A DNA stretch of 64,000 bases from Streptomyces globosus (GTDB lineage: Bacteria > Actinomycetota > Actinomycetes > Streptomycetales > Streptomycetaceae). The position numbers and the translations under genes are program-made. Shown one piece after another: positions 1 through 9,031 of the stretch; position 1 is the stretch's first letter; each line of letters opens with the position of its first letter. The notes under the pieces were generated by a model that was not told where the DNA came from, ran no database searches, and worked only from the letters and a program-made list of their open reading frames with translations. Where the stretch lies: positions 1,925,501 through 1,989,500 of the forward strand of contig NZ_CP030862.1 of NCBI RefSeq assembly GCF_003325375.1. The letters run 5' to 3'.

Positions 1-780
1 ATGGACTGGCGGGGCCTCGGCACGCCCGGGCTGCGCGGCGGCCCGGAGGACGACAGCCTGTCCGGACCGCCCCGCATCGCCGTGAACCAGCGCTCCGGCT
101 CCACGCACGTCATCGTCTCGCTCCGCCACTCGGGCATCCTGCGGCGCAGCCGCAACCCGGAGGGTGCCTGGGGCGGTTGGAAGCCGGTGTCGGGACAGCC
201 CTACCGCGGCGACGTGACCCCGCTCATGCCGGCCGGCGGCACCCTGGAGGTCCTCGCCCCCGGCCAGGGGCACGCCGACCACTGGACCGGCATGGGACAG
301 GGCCGGTTCGGGCTCGCCGAACGGATCCCGACGCCGGTCGTGCCCGGCACCGCCGCCGCCTGCGAGACGGGCCCGCGCCGGGCCACGTACTTCTGGCGCT
401 ACCCCGGCGACGGCTCGCTCGTCGCCTGGCGGTCCCCCAGCCAGGGCGTCCAGGGCGGGCTGATGGGCCTCGGCGGCGCCGGCGGCCGCGGCGCACCCGG
501 CGTCGCCCGCGCGATGCTCGGCGGCTACGACTGCACGGTCCTGGCCCAGATCGGCGCCGACGGGGACGTCGAGGTCACCGCCTACGTCACCGAGAACGAG
601 GGCTACGGCACCTGGTGGGCCTCCCTCGGCGGGCACGGCGCCCGCGCCCCGCAGGTCGCGGTCGACGCGGCCGGCCGCGTCGTCGTCGCCGCCTTCGACG
701 AGGAGGGCGCACCCATGTGCACGCGGCAGGACACCGCCGCCGGGGGACTGGCCTTCGGCCCGTGGGAGTACCTGGCCTGA
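1..780 (+). CDS. Partial beta-propeller-like protein, C-terminal part
   Basis: The window opens inside or at the start of this frame, so the true N-terminus may lie to the left. The visible 259 residues contain repeated segments of about 45-50 residues with W/G-rich blades (WGGWKPV, YGTWWASLGG, FGPWEYLA). This resembles PLL-like or sialidase-type beta-propeller repeats, often found in secreted or surface-binding actinobacterial proteins. No catalytic motif is visible. The gene converges on the cell-wall polymer cluster at 836-7666, with a hairpin between them. A lectin-like or enzyme-appended propeller is likely, but the function is unknown. Confidence 0.6.
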   Translation: MDWRGLGTPGLRGGPEDDSLSGPPRIAVNQRSGSTHVIVSLRHSGILRRSRNPEGAWGGWKPVSGQPYRGDVTPLMPAGGTLEVLAPGQGHADHWTGMGQGRFGLAERIPTPVVPGTAAACETGPRRATYFWRYPGDGSLVAWRSPSQGVQGGLMGLGGAGGRGAPGVARAMLGGYDCTVLAQIGADGDVEVTAYVTENEGYGTWWASLGGHGARAPQVAVDAAGRVVVAAFDEEGAPMCTRQDTAAGGLAFGPWEYLA

Positions 781-800
781 GCCGCCGCCGGGAAGACGGC

Positions 801-827
801 GGCCCGGCCGCGTCGGGCGGCCGGGCC
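801..827. terminator. Bidirectional hairpin between convergent genes
   Basis: An 11-bp perfect GC stem (801-811 paired with 817-827) with a 5-nt loop sits in the 55-bp gap between two convergent stop codons. It is a plausible terminator for both. There is no T-tract, which is normal for Streptomyces. Confidence 0.6.
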
Positions 828-835
828 CGTACGCG

Positions 836-2437
836 TCAGCCCCGCCCCGGCAGCGGCATCCGCTGGGCGACCTCCACGGTGAGGCCCCCGTCCTCCGCGT
901 AGTACGGCGTGGCGGCCAGCTCCATCGCCTGCGCGCCCGGAGCGTCGGCGATGCGCACCGGCATCCGCGCGGTGGAGTCCAGGTCGGCCGCCCGGCGCGT
1001 GCCGAGCCGCACCTCCTGGGTCACGCCCTCGAAGCTCACCGACAGGTACAGGTCCCAGGTGCCCGGCGGGAGCGGCCAGCCGCTGGAGGTCTGCGCCAGG
1101 TTGACCCGCGCCGAGAAGCGGCCCATGGCGCGCGTCTTGCCCTTGGCGTTGGCCAGCGTGTCGTCCCGGCGGGCCGTCACCGCGTGGCTCTCCTGCGCAC
1201 CGGTGAACCGCTCGCGCAGCACGACGCGCGTCGCGCGGTCCTTCGTCGACAGCTGCTCGAAGAAGGCGTAGCCGTCCAGGAGCAGCATCGCCCCGTCCCA
1301 GCGGGCCTTCTGCAGCTGATGGCTGACGGTCATGTCGGCGGTGATGTCGAACAGCTCGTCCGGCAGCCCGACCTGCGGGTCGCGGAAGAACGGCAGGGTG
1401 GTGAAGACCCGCCCGCCCTCCACGGTCTTGCGGACCGCGGGCCGGTCCTTGTCCGCCTCGAACGCCGCCATCTTCTGCGCCTCGGCGAGCCGGCCCTGCG
1501 CGAGCAGGGCGAAGCGGACCGCCACCATCCGCGGCAGCAGCGCCAGGGCGCCCGGGGTGGCCTGCGTGCGCAGCACCTCGGCGGCCTCCCACAGCGTCCG
1601 GTCCCGCTCCGCCGGGTCGGCGGCCGACAGCAGCGCCGTCGCGGTGGCCTTTCCGAGCTCCACCTCCAGGTGCCGCGACTGGAGCCGGTCGCGGCGCGGC
1701 CCCTCGGGCACCTGCGAGGCGACCAGCGCCAGCATCCGGGAGGCCAGCGCGACCCGGTCCGACAGCGTCGCCCGGTGCGCCGGGTCCGGGCCCTTGACCA
1801 CGCAGGTCGCGTCGCCGACGACGGAGACGTTGTCCGCCGCGATGAACGCCCCGGCCGTGAAGACCTGTTCGTCGCCCATCGGCATGTCGGTGGGGAAGGA
1901 CAGCCCGCGCCGGTGCAGCAGGCTGGTCCGGAACAGCTTGTCGGGGCTCAGCGACCAGTACGCGCGCGAGGACCAGGCGTCGGTGTACGCCTGGTTCTTG
2001 CGGAACATGGCCGTCGGGACGGTGTGCCGGCCGGAGCTCTCCAGCTTGCCGAGGACGACGTCCGCCTCGTTCGCGTCGGCCGCGGCGACCATCCGCTCCA
2101 GGGCGTCCGGAGCCAGCCGGTCCACCGCCTCCAGGAAGATCACGTACCGGCCGCGGACCTGGCTGAGCGCCCAGTTGCGGGCCGCCGCCGGACTGAGGCC
2201 CTGCGTCACCTGCCCGACCCGGACGAACGACGGGTACTGGTGCGCGGCCCGGGCCAGGACGGACCCGCTCTCGTCTGTCGACCCGTCGTCGACGCCGATG
2301 ACCTCCAGCCGGTCCGTGCCGATCGTCTGGACGAAGAGGGAGGCCAGGCAGGCGTCGAGCGCCGCCGCCTGGTTGCTCACCCGGACCGCGACGGAGACGT
2401 CCTTGATGTCGGCGGGGTGCACGACGGCGCTGTTCAT
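836..2437 (-). CDS. Family 2 glycosyltransferase (TarS/TarP-like layout)
   Basis: A 533-aa protein. The N-terminal GT-A domain (about residues 10-230) has the nucleotide-binding motif VDDGSTDES (49-57). The canonical DxD position of GT2 enzymes reads FLEAVDRL near residue 105, so the metal-binding acidic pair is altered. MGDEQVF near residue 170 matches the region of the catalytic-base (xED) motif. The C-terminal 300 residues look like the beta-rich accessory modules of wall-teichoic-acid glycosyltransferases such as TarS. It is the last gene of a leftward cluster (ATG, GAGGAA ribosome site, 13 bp after the upstream stop) encoding polyol-phosphate polymer synthesis. A role in glycosylating that polymer is inferred. 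Confidence 0.8.
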   Translation of the reverse strand: MNSAVVHPADIKDVSVAVRVSNQAAALDACLASLFVQTIGTDRLEVIGVDDGSTDESGSVLARAAHQYPSFVRVGQVTQGLSPAAARNWALSQVRGRYVIFLEAVDRLAPDALERMVAAADANEADVVLGKLESSGRHTVPTAMFRKNQAYTDAWSSRAYWSLSPDKLFRTSLLHRRGLSFPTDMPMGDEQVFTAGAFIAADNVSVVGDATCVVKGPDPAHRATLSDRVALASRMLALVASQVPEGPRRDRLQSRHLEVELGKATATALLSAADPAERDRTLWEAAEVLRTQATPGALALLPRMVAVRFALLAQGRLAEAQKMAAFEADKDRPAVRKTVEGGRVFTTLPFFRDPQVGLPDELFDITADMTVSHQLQKARWDGAMLLLDGYAFFEQLSTKDRATRVVLRERFTGAQESHAVTARRDDTLANAKGKTRAMGRFSARVNLAQTSSGWPLPPGTWDLYLSVSFEGVTQEVRLGTRRAADLDSTARMPVRIADAPGAQAMELAATPYYAEDGGLTVEVAQRMPLPGRG

Positions 2438-2450
2438 GCTGCGGGGTTCC

Positions 2451-3260
2451 TCATCGGTCGGTCGCGGACGGTGCGGTGCGGGGCCACGGCATCTCGCCGG
2501 TCAGCTCGGGCCACTGCCAGGGCCGGAAGGCGACCTCCGACGGCTGCACGGGGAACGCCCCCGGCACGGCGTCGAGCGGGCCGGTGAAGACGTTGACGTG
2601 CGAGGTCAGCTTCTCGCCGGCCGGGGTCGCGACGGTGTACGCGAAGCGGTCGTAGCCGGTGAAGCCGGGGGCCGGGGTGTAGGTGACCCAGCCGTCGTAC
2701 GACAGCTGCGCGTCGCCGTTGCGGGGCGCCGTCACGGTGACGGCCGTGCACCCCGGGGGACACGCCGACAGGACGTTGACCGAACCGGAGCCGCCCGGTT
2801 CGGCCGTCAGCCGCAGCCCGCGGGCGACGGGCCGGCGCAGCGGCAGCGCCTCCGCGTCGAGCCGCCCGGTGCGGGTCGTCCTGCGGCCCGTCGGATCCGG
2901 TACGCCGACCATGATCTGCGGGCGGATGCGCGGCTCGGCCGCGGTGTCGCGGACGCGCAGGTGCAGCACGCCGGCGGCGTTCTCGCCGGGCTCGGCCCGC
3001 AGCCGGAACCAGCGCTGCCGCGGGAAGAACTCCAGCCCCTGCACGCCGACGACCTCGGCGGATTCGGTGAGCGGCGCCTGGAGCAGGTACGCGCAGCCGC
3101 GCGGGGCGCCCCCGTCGGGCGCCACGGACAGGCCGAGCTGGAACGTCTCGCCGGGCGCCACGCCGCGGCGGGGGTCGGCGGAGCTGTACAGCGCCGCGTA
3201 CACGGCGCCCTGGGCGGGGTCCTCGCCGAGGGCCCGGCCCCGGCACAGGAGGTGGTTCAC
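2451..3260 (-). CDS. Ig-like / cadherin-like domain protein
   Basis: A 269-aa protein starting at GTG 3260 with a GAGGAG ribosome site, 12 bp after the SGNH gene stop. Residues about 165-230 form a recognisable bacterial Ig-like module (VTYTPAPGFTGYDRFAYTV), typical of Big_9 or cadherin-like folds in surface proteins. The N-terminal part is a second beta-rich region without a clear family. No signal peptide or membrane segment is visible, so either it acts inside the cell or the start is misjudged. Its position between an SGNH esterase and a GT2 glycosyltransferase suggests a binding or scaffolding role in wall-polymer decoration; function is not established. Confidence 0.65.
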   Translation of the reverse strand: MNHLLCRGRALGEDPAQGAVYAALYSSADPRRGVAPGETFQLGLSVAPDGGAPRGCAYLLQAPLTESAEVVGVQGLEFFPRQRWFRLRAEPGENAAGVLHLRVRDTAAEPRIRPQIMVGVPDPTGRRTTRTGRLDAEALPLRRPVARGLRLTAEPGGSGSVNVLSACPPGCTAVTVTAPRNGDAQLSYDGWVTYTPAPGFTGYDRFAYTVATPAGEKLTSHVNVFTGPLDAVPGAFPVQPSEVAFRPWQWPELTGEMPWPRTAPSATDR

Positions 3261-3272
3261 GGGCCGGACTCC

Positions 3273-4079
3273 TCAGGCGCCGGGGAAGGTGGACACGCGG
3301 GACGCGGTGCGCCGGCGGAACGTCTCCTCGTCCAGCCAGCCCATCTCGTCGTAGTCGAAGCGGGTGCGGTCGAGGCCGCGGCCCCAGTGGGCCGGGATGA
3401 CGCCCTGCTCCAGCAGGCTGCGCGCCACGAAGCGCGCGCACTCGATCGCGCCCTCGGCCCGCACGTGCACGTTGTCCCCGTCGAGGACGTTCGGCTGGAG
3501 CGGCTCGCCGCGGCGCAGGTAGGTGAAGACCGCCTTGGTCGCCTCCGGCCCGAGCTCCTCCCACCACTGCAGGCTCTGCCCGTACAGGTCGACGACCGGT
3601 ACGTGCTCGTCCTCGGCGAGCTGCCGGGCGGCCAGGGTGTAGTCGCCGAGGAACCGGGCGACGTTGCCGTGCCGGTCGATCCGCCGCCGCTCGTAGCCCA
3701 GCATCACCACGGGGTGGCCCTGCCGCTCCCGCGCCCCGTGCACGTAGGCGGCCATCTGCTCCGTGAAGGAGGAGAACGGCTCGGTGTGCAGGCCGGGGTC
3801 CGGTTTGATGTCGTTCTGGCCGAAGGAGAAGAGCAGGTAGTCGCCCGGGGCCATGTCCTCCAGGATCCACTGGAGCCGGCCGCGCTCGCGAAAGCTCTTC
3901 GAACTGGCCCGTGCGCGGGCGCAGTTGACGACCTCCACCGCCTCCGTGAGGAAGAGGGGGAGGGCCTGCGTCCATCCCGCCATGGGCAGGAAGGTGTACG
4001 GGCGGCCCACCGCGTTGGAGCCGCCCGCCACGTAGATCCGCGGCCGCCGTGCCTGCTGCTGTTCGGGTGCGTACGTCAC
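3273..4079 (-). CDS. SGNH/GDSL hydrolase, rhamnogalacturonan-acetylesterase-like
   Basis: A 268-aa protein. GTG 4079 is chosen because it lies 2 bp after the upstream stop (TAG at 4082-4084). Longer frames to the right only read through the upstream gene. SGNH blocks are visible: block I GGSNAVG near residue 20 (nucleophile Ser), block III FSFGQNDIKP near residue 90 (Gly-x-Asn-Asp) and block V DNVHV near residue 210 (Asp-x-x-His). The GQNDIKP form is like rhamnogalacturonan acetylesterases. No signal peptide is seen. It is embedded in the polymer cluster, so it may remove or transfer acyl groups on the wall polymer or a precursor. That role is inferred. Confidence 0.8.
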   Translation of the reverse strand: MTYAPEQQQARRPRIYVAGGSNAVGRPYTFLPMAGWTQALPLFLTEAVEVVNCARARASSKSFRERGRLQWILEDMAPGDYLLFSFGQNDIKPDPGLHTEPFSSFTEQMAAYVHGARERQGHPVVMLGYERRRIDRHGNVARFLGDYTLAARQLAEDEHVPVVDLYGQSLQWWEELGPEATKAVFTYLRRGEPLQPNVLDGDNVHVRAEGAIECARFVARSLLEQGVIPAHWGRGLDRTRFDYDEMGWLDEETFRRRTASRVSTFPGA

Positions 4080-4081
4080 GC

Positions 4082-5590
4082 CTAGACCCCCTGGTCCTCC
4101 GTGGTCCGGATGAGGACCTCCGCGAGCGCCGCCTCGAACCCGGAGCGCTGCGACGCCGGGACGGAGGTCGGGTCCTGCTTGCGGACGTCGATCACATGGC
4201 CGGTCATCTCGGAGACGAGGACGTCGAGGGACGTCAGGGCCACCGACTCGGAGGTGAGCAGCGAGCCCTCCGGCTCCTGGCCGAACGCCTTCGTGCGCAT
4301 CGGGGTGGCGGTGCGCTCCGGGTTGACGCAGTTGACGCGGATGCCGTCCTCGGCCCACTCGTCGGCGAGGGCCTGGGTCAGGTTCACCATGGCCGCCTTC
4401 GTCGAGGAGTACAGGCTGTACTCGGCGCGGCCCCGGGTGTAGCTGCTGGAGGTGAACAGCAGCAGCTGGCCCCCCGTCTCGCTGAGGTACTTGTAGGCGC
4501 TGCGGGCGATGTTCACCGGCGCGAGGTAGTTGACCTCCAGCGCCTCGCGGACGGTGGCGTCGTCGGTGTCGGCGAGGCGGCCGACGCGGAGCACCCCCGC
4601 GGTGTTGACGACGTAGTCGATGCGGCCCGTCTCGGCGTAGGCCCCGGACAGCGCCTCCTCGACGTGGTCCGGGTTCTCGACGTGGGTGCCGGTGGTCGAT
4701 CGGCCCATCGCGAAGACGCGGGCGCCGAAGCCCTCGGCGATCCGCGCGATGTCGGCGCCGATGCCGTACGAGCCGCCGAAGACCACCATCGTCTTGCCGG
4801 CCAGCTGCTCGCGGTAGGCGGCCTCGCCGGCCTGCGCGGGCGCGGCGTGCGAGGCGAGCTGGAACAGCTTGTCGGCGATGAAGACGTCGACGGGCTGCGT
4901 CACCTTCATGTTGTAGTCGTCGCCCGTGACCACGTGGACGGGGACGTCCGGCAGGTACTTGACGACGACGGAGCAGTCGTCGGTCGCCTGGAAGAACGGG
5001 TCCGCGGCGGCCCGCTCGTAGGCGGCGGCGATCGTGGAGAGGCGGAAGCCCTGCGGGGTCTGGCCGCGGCGCAGGCGCGAGCGGTCGGGGACCTCGGTGA
5101 TGAACTCGCCGTCGTCGCCGTGGGTGCGGGTGACGATGACGGTGTCGGAGGAGGGGATCGCGACGTCGACGGCCTGGTACCGCTCCAGGGACTCGACGCA
5201 CTCGCGGACCACGCGCTGCGACAGCAGCGGGCGCACCGCGTCGTGGAAGAGGAGGTTGCAGTCCTCGCCGCCGGCGAGCCGCTCGGAGGCGGCCCGGATG
5301 GCGATGCGGGTGGTCTCGCTGCGGGTGGCGCCGCCGGCCAGCACGCCGGTCACCTTGGAGAGGCGGGCCTTCTCCACGATGCGGCGGGCGTCGTCCACGT
5401 ACGCCGGGGTCATCAGGAGGACGACCTCGTCGACGTCCGGCGCGTTCTCGAAGATGTGGAGGGTGTGCTCCAGGATCGACCTGCCGGCGATCTTGAGGAG
5501 CTGCTTCGGTATTTCGAGCCCGATGCGCTGGCCGGTCCCCCCGGCGAGCACGACGGCGATGGTGCGGCGGGGGGCGGGATGGGAGGACAA
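4082..5590 (-). CDS. Bifunctional ribitol-5-phosphate cytidylyltransferase / SDR reductase
   Basis: A fusion of two enzymes. The N-terminal half (about residues 10-240) is an IspD/TarI-type cytidylyltransferase with VVLAGGTGQR and the FHDAVRP motif. The C-terminal half (about 255-500) is a short-chain dehydrogenase with GGSYGIG, NTAG and a Ser-Tyr-x3-Lys core (YSLYSSTK). The same layout is known in Haemophilus Acs1/Bcs1, which reduces ribulose-5-phosphate and makes CDP-ribitol. It should therefore supply CDP-ribitol to the polymerase encoded upstream. I place the start at TTG 5590 because AGGAG lies 4 nt upstream; a GTG at 5623 in the same frame has no visible ribosome site but would add 11 residues. 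Confidence 0.85.
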   Translation of the reverse strand: MSSHPAPRRTIAVVLAGGTGQRIGLEIPKQLLKIAGRSILEHTLHIFENAPDVDEVVLLMTPAYVDDARRIVEKARLSKVTGVLAGGATRSETTRIAIRAASERLAGGEDCNLLFHDAVRPLLSQRVVRECVESLERYQAVDVAIPSSDTVIVTRTHGDDGEFITEVPDRSRLRRGQTPQGFRLSTIAAAYERAAADPFFQATDDCSVVVKYLPDVPVHVVTGDDYNMKVTQPVDVFIADKLFQLASHAAPAQAGEAAYREQLAGKTMVVFGGSYGIGADIARIAEGFGARVFAMGRSTTGTHVENPDHVEEALSGAYAETGRIDYVVNTAGVLRVGRLADTDDATVREALEVNYLAPVNIARSAYKYLSETGGQLLLFTSSSYTRGRAEYSLYSSTKAAMVNLTQALADEWAEDGIRVNCVNPERTATPMRTKAFGQEPEGSLLTSESVALTSLDVLVSEMTGHVIDVRKQDPTSVPASQRSGFEAALAEVLIRTTEDQGV

Positions 5591-5671
5591 GGGTCTCCTA
5601 CTTCCTGGGCTGGGGTGCGGCACAGCGGGCCCATGCGGGGGTGTGCGGGGGAGGGGCGGGGCGCGGGCCGG

Positions 5672-7666
5672 CTACACGGTGGACGCCGCCTCGTCGGGGT
5701 ACTCGACGGGGAAGTCGCTCAGCCCCCGCCGGTAGAGGTCGTTGGCGGCCGCGTTGAAGCGGACGATGGACGGCGGGTACTCGCCGCCCAGCAGGTACTC
5801 CTTGAGCTGCTCGCGGTAGGGGGCCATCCGGTCCTGCTCCGGGTTGAGCGTCGCCTCGATGGCCTCGGTCAGCCCGTTGCAGTCGGCGTCCAGCAGGTAC
5901 GAGGCGTACGCGGTGCGCTGCTCGTTGCGGAAGTCCTGGTCGGGCAGGCCCTCCAGGTTGAAGATCGCGTACGGCTTGAGCGTGGCCACGAAGTCGGAGA
6001 CGACGCTCGACATGTCGCCGATGAGCAGGTCCGAGTGGTTGAAGCAGTCGTAGAGGGCGGGGATCCGCTCGGTCACCACGTGGTGCGCGGCGTCCGGGAC
6101 GGCGCTCCAGTACAGGGCGCCGGCCTGGTTGCGGCTGCGCCGGATGCGGGCGGTCCGCTCCTCCTCGGTGAGGTCGGGGTACTTGGATCGGACGCCGCGC
6201 TCGGACAGCTCGGCGATGCGCTTGTCGATCCGGGCGAGCTTCTTCGCGGCGGCCTTGGAGTCGGTCATGTTGCGGCCGAAGCGCCGGGCGTTGTCCTCCT
6301 CCAGGAGGGCGATGACGCGGCGGTGCGCGGCGGCGGCCTCGGCGGAGCGCGAGCCGGTGAGCGGGTGCGGCTTGTAGATGATGCGGATCTCGCGGTCGTA
6401 CGCGAGCAGCGCCTTGATCAGTTTCTCGCCGGCCGGGATGACGGAGGTGTAGCAGGCGTCGTCGGTCCAGCCCTCCCAGGTGGGGGCGTAGATGACGGTG
6501 GGCACGGGGCCGGCGACGCGGCCGGTCCAGCGGTGCAGGGGCATCAGCTGGGGGCGGCCGACCTCGACGATCTGGTTCGGGGAGACGGCGTGCTTGATGC
6601 GCTCGTAGCGGTCGCGGCCGGCCCGGCCGGCCACCCAGATCTCGTCGAAGACCTTGCTGACGCGGTTGCTGCTGGCGAGCTTGTCGCTGTCGCCGTGGCC
6701 GATGAAGACGTGCTTGACCTCGGCGCGCTGGAGCATGTGGACGTTCTTGCCCGCATTGCCGGGGTACAGGGCGACGCGCAGCTCGGGCATCTCGATGCGC
6801 GCGAGGTTGTCGGCCTTGGGGATGCAGATGACCGGCACCGGCGTCGCGTCCAGGTACCGCAGGGTGGCCCGCTCGCGCAGCACGATGATGGGGCGCAGGT
6901 CCAGGGCCTCCAGCGACTCCAGCCACATGTTCACCTGGTACATGAAGTCTTTGGAGATGGCGGCGAAGGTGAAGTACAGCGCGACCTGGGGGCGGTATTC
7001 GGCCAACTGGTGGTTGAGCTCGTCGATGGCCTCGTCGGCGGTCGGGAGCTTCAGCGCGTTGCGCGCGTCGGGCACGAGCACCAGCAGGGAGAAGTAGGCG
7101 AGGAAGACCGTGGTGATCATGCCGTACGTGACCCAGCGCCAGTCGTCCGTCCCGATCGTGGCGAGCGAGCCGGCGACCAGCGGGATGTCCAGGTGGAGGG
7201 TCTTGCGGACGTGCTTGTTCACCAGGAACGGGTGGGGCATGCGGCGGATGCCGAGCGCCTCCAGGTCCAGCCCGCGGGTGGTGAACGGCAGCTCGTTGCG
7301 CATCTTGCGGACGTGCTTGAGCAGGGCGCCGTAGGCGAGCTGGAGGATGAACAGCAGGAGCAGGCCGATGGTGGTCATCTGCGCCACGAACGACTCGATG
7401 TCGGCGACCGCGCCGCACAGGCCCAGCAGCAGGAACTGCCGGATCAGGAAGCGCATGGTGAGGCCGAAGCGGGAGTCGCGCAGTCGTTCGAGCGTCGTCG
7501 ACTCGGTGTTGTGGAGCATCAGGTCGGCGACGTAGCTCAGCGCGGCGCAGCCGGCGAAAAGCGGGAGGGAGACGAACGCGACCGCGACCAGCATGCCCAG
7601 GAAGCTGAGGATGAGCCCAGTGGTGATCAGAACGCCGAGTACGGCGCGCAGCCGCTTGGAGCCCAT
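5672..7666 (-). CDS. tagF: TagF/TarL-like CDP-polyol phosphotransferase (poly-ribitol/glycerol-phosphate polymerase)
   Basis: A 664-aa membrane-anchored polymerase. The N-terminal 200 residues carry several hydrophobic segments (about 10-45, 75-110, 185-210). The C-terminal half is the CDP-glycerol/ribitol glycerophosphotransferase domain, with FIGHGDSDK, YAPTWEGW, IIYKPHPLT and LLIGDMSSVVSDF, which match the conserved blocks of the Glyphos_transf family. It would extend the wall polymer using CDP-ribitol from the downstream fused enzyme. Start: ATG 7666 has GGGAGG 10 nt upstream; longer in-frame starts up to 7771 lack a ribosome site and would lie over the promoter-like sequence. It is the first gene of the leftward cluster. 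Confidence 0.85.
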   Translation of the reverse strand: MGSKRLRAVLGVLITTGLILSFLGMLVAVAFVSLPLFAGCAALSYVADLMLHNTESTTLERLRDSRFGLTMRFLIRQFLLLGLCGAVADIESFVAQMTTIGLLLLFILQLAYGALLKHVRKMRNELPFTTRGLDLEALGIRRMPHPFLVNKHVRKTLHLDIPLVAGSLATIGTDDWRWVTYGMITTVFLAYFSLLVLVPDARNALKLPTADEAIDELNHQLAEYRPQVALYFTFAAISKDFMYQVNMWLESLEALDLRPIIVLRERATLRYLDATPVPVICIPKADNLARIEMPELRVALYPGNAGKNVHMLQRAEVKHVFIGHGDSDKLASSNRVSKVFDEIWVAGRAGRDRYERIKHAVSPNQIVEVGRPQLMPLHRWTGRVAGPVPTVIYAPTWEGWTDDACYTSVIPAGEKLIKALLAYDREIRIIYKPHPLTGSRSAEAAAAHRRVIALLEEDNARRFGRNMTDSKAAAKKLARIDKRIAELSERGVRSKYPDLTEEERTARIRRSRNQAGALYWSAVPDAAHHVVTERIPALYDCFNHSDLLIGDMSSVVSDFVATLKPYAIFNLEGLPDQDFRNEQRTAYASYLLDADCNGLTEAIEATLNPEQDRMAPYREQLKEYLLGGEYPPSIVRFNAAANDLYRRGLSDFPVEYPDEAASTV

Positions 7667-7689
7667 GGATGCGGAGCCTCCCCCATGGA

Positions 7690-7723
7690 GGTATAAGAAT
7701 CGCGTGAAGTGTCGCAGTAGTAT
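7690..7723 (-). promoter_or_regulatory. Possible promoter of the wall-polymer operon
   Basis: The minus strand has two TATAC-containing hexamers, TATACT (7718-7723) and TATACC (7690-7695), 25-50 nt upstream of the chosen tagF start. AT-rich hexamers stand out here against more than 70% GC. No convincing -35 hexamer at 17-18 nt is visible, so this is only a candidate. Confidence 0.3.
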
Positions 7724-7824
7724 AAGCAGCCTCATGGAGGGCCCCTGAACACGCCGTGAACCGCGGGCCAATATTTACCGGCGCAGCCCGGGAATATGCC
7801 GCGGCACATCCGCCGCCGCCCCGC

Positions 7825-8901
7825 TCACACGGTGAAGCCGTACACCGTCAGCTCGCGCCGGTCGTGCGCCTTCACGGAAAATCCCAGGCACAAAGCGGGC
7901 TGCGAAGCCGCCTGGCGGACGGCCAGCCCCTCGGGCTCCCGGTAGGGCAGGTCCGGAGCCACGGTCACGTGGTGGCGCCCCTGCGGCCGGCCCGTGCGCA
8001 CGTCGATCGCGGACACGTACGTGTTGCCGCCCGACTTCCTCGGGTTGCTTCCGTTTTTCCCGGTGTACGGCTTGCCGGTCAGTACGTACACGTAGTCCCC
8101 GTGCAGTGCACAGCCCTGGAACCATTCCTCTTCCTTGACCTGCACGCCCGCCTTGATCGTCTGGGCGGGGGTGAACCGCCCCGCGAGGAAGTCCTCCATG
8201 CCGTACACGGAGAACCGGTGCAGCCCGCCCTGCTGATGGCTGACCAGGACGCGCCCACCCGCCAGGTCGAGGGCGGGGCAGACGTCCGCCGCCCCGGGCA
8301 CCGGGTCGAAATGCCGAACCGATTCATCGGAACTGTTCAGCACCGCTCCGTCCCTGAACGGCACCCGCACCACCGTACGGCCATAGCCGCTCTTCGGATC
8401 GGCCCGGCCTTCCAGCCATATGTACGTGCGCGGCCCCGTCGGCTCCACACCGAAGGAAATTCCGTGGCCGAAGCCCCGGAGATACATGTGCCCGAGCGTA
8501 ATCCCCGAACCGGTCATCCTGGTCAGGCACATATCGCCGGCGGACTTGCGGTCCCCGTACGCGACCGGCCCCGCCTCCCCGTCGAGGAGGAGGCCGCCCT
8601 GCACGGTCTGGAGCGTGAACACCTGCCCGTTGGTGTCGTCGAACGCGAACGACTGCGGCCCCGTCGAGTTGAACAGCGCGGACGGCGCCAGGACCTCCGC
8701 GCCCGTGCGCATGTCGAAGGCGCCCACCACCGGCTGCGAGGCGCCCCGCCAGCCCGATCCGAAGCCGAACCCGAACGCGGACCCCGACTCCTGCCCGGGG
8801 CGCAGCGCCCACGCCGCACCGCCCGCGGTCACCGCAGCGGCCGTCGCGCCGCCCCCGAAGAGCACGCTCCGGCGGCTGAAAATCCTCTTGTCGTCCGCCA
8901 C
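7825..8901 (-). CDS. Tat-exported TagC-like beta-propeller protein
   Basis: A 358-aa protein. The N-terminus has a twin-arginine signal (SRRSVLFGGG, residues 9-18, then a hydrophobic Ala/Gly run). The mature part resembles the P68 RBP/TagC-like beta-propeller, annotated in Streptomyces as teichoic acid biosynthesis protein C: repeated blades such as AFDDTNGQVFTLQ, GDMCLTRMT and EPEGLAVR. It is probably a secreted or wall-bound protein. It lies immediately upstream of the tagF operon on the same strand, which supports a wall-polymer link. No catalytic residues can be named. Confidence 0.75.
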   Translation of the reverse strand: MADDKRIFSRRSVLFGGGATAAAVTAGGAAWALRPGQESGSAFGFGFGSGWRGASQPVVGAFDMRTGAEVLAPSALFNSTGPQSFAFDDTNGQVFTLQTVQGGLLLDGEAGPVAYGDRKSAGDMCLTRMTGSGITLGHMYLRGFGHGISFGVEPTGPRTYIWLEGRADPKSGYGRTVVRVPFRDGAVLNSSDESVRHFDPVPGAADVCPALDLAGGRVLVSHQQGGLHRFSVYGMEDFLAGRFTPAQTIKAGVQVKEEEWFQGCALHGDYVYVLTGKPYTGKNGSNPRKSGGNTYVSAIDVRTGRPQGRHHVTVAPDLPYREPEGLAVRQAASQPALCLGFSVKAHDRRELTVYGFTV

Positions 8902-8958
8902 GGGCCGTATTCTGCCAGCCCCTGCGGCGCGCCCCGCCGAAACCCCCGGCCGAACGCG

Positions 8959-8996
8959 GCGGACGCCCGCCCCCGGACGGGGGGACGGGCGTCCGC
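8959..8996 (-). terminator. Terminator downstream of fadB
   Basis: A long GC hairpin (about 15-bp arms, GGAC loop) lies 35 bp after the fadB stop and before the upstream region of the TagC-like gene. Confidence 0.65.
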
Positions 8997-9031
8997 GGTG
9001 CTCACGCGGCGTCAGGCCGCCGCGCGGCGGT

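Noticed and set aside
4049..7696. 1215-codon open frame on the plus strand across the wall-polymer genes
   Set aside because: It is antisense to tagF and the cytidylyltransferase/reductase genes, which carry clear family motifs. The frame is open only because of GC-biased third positions.
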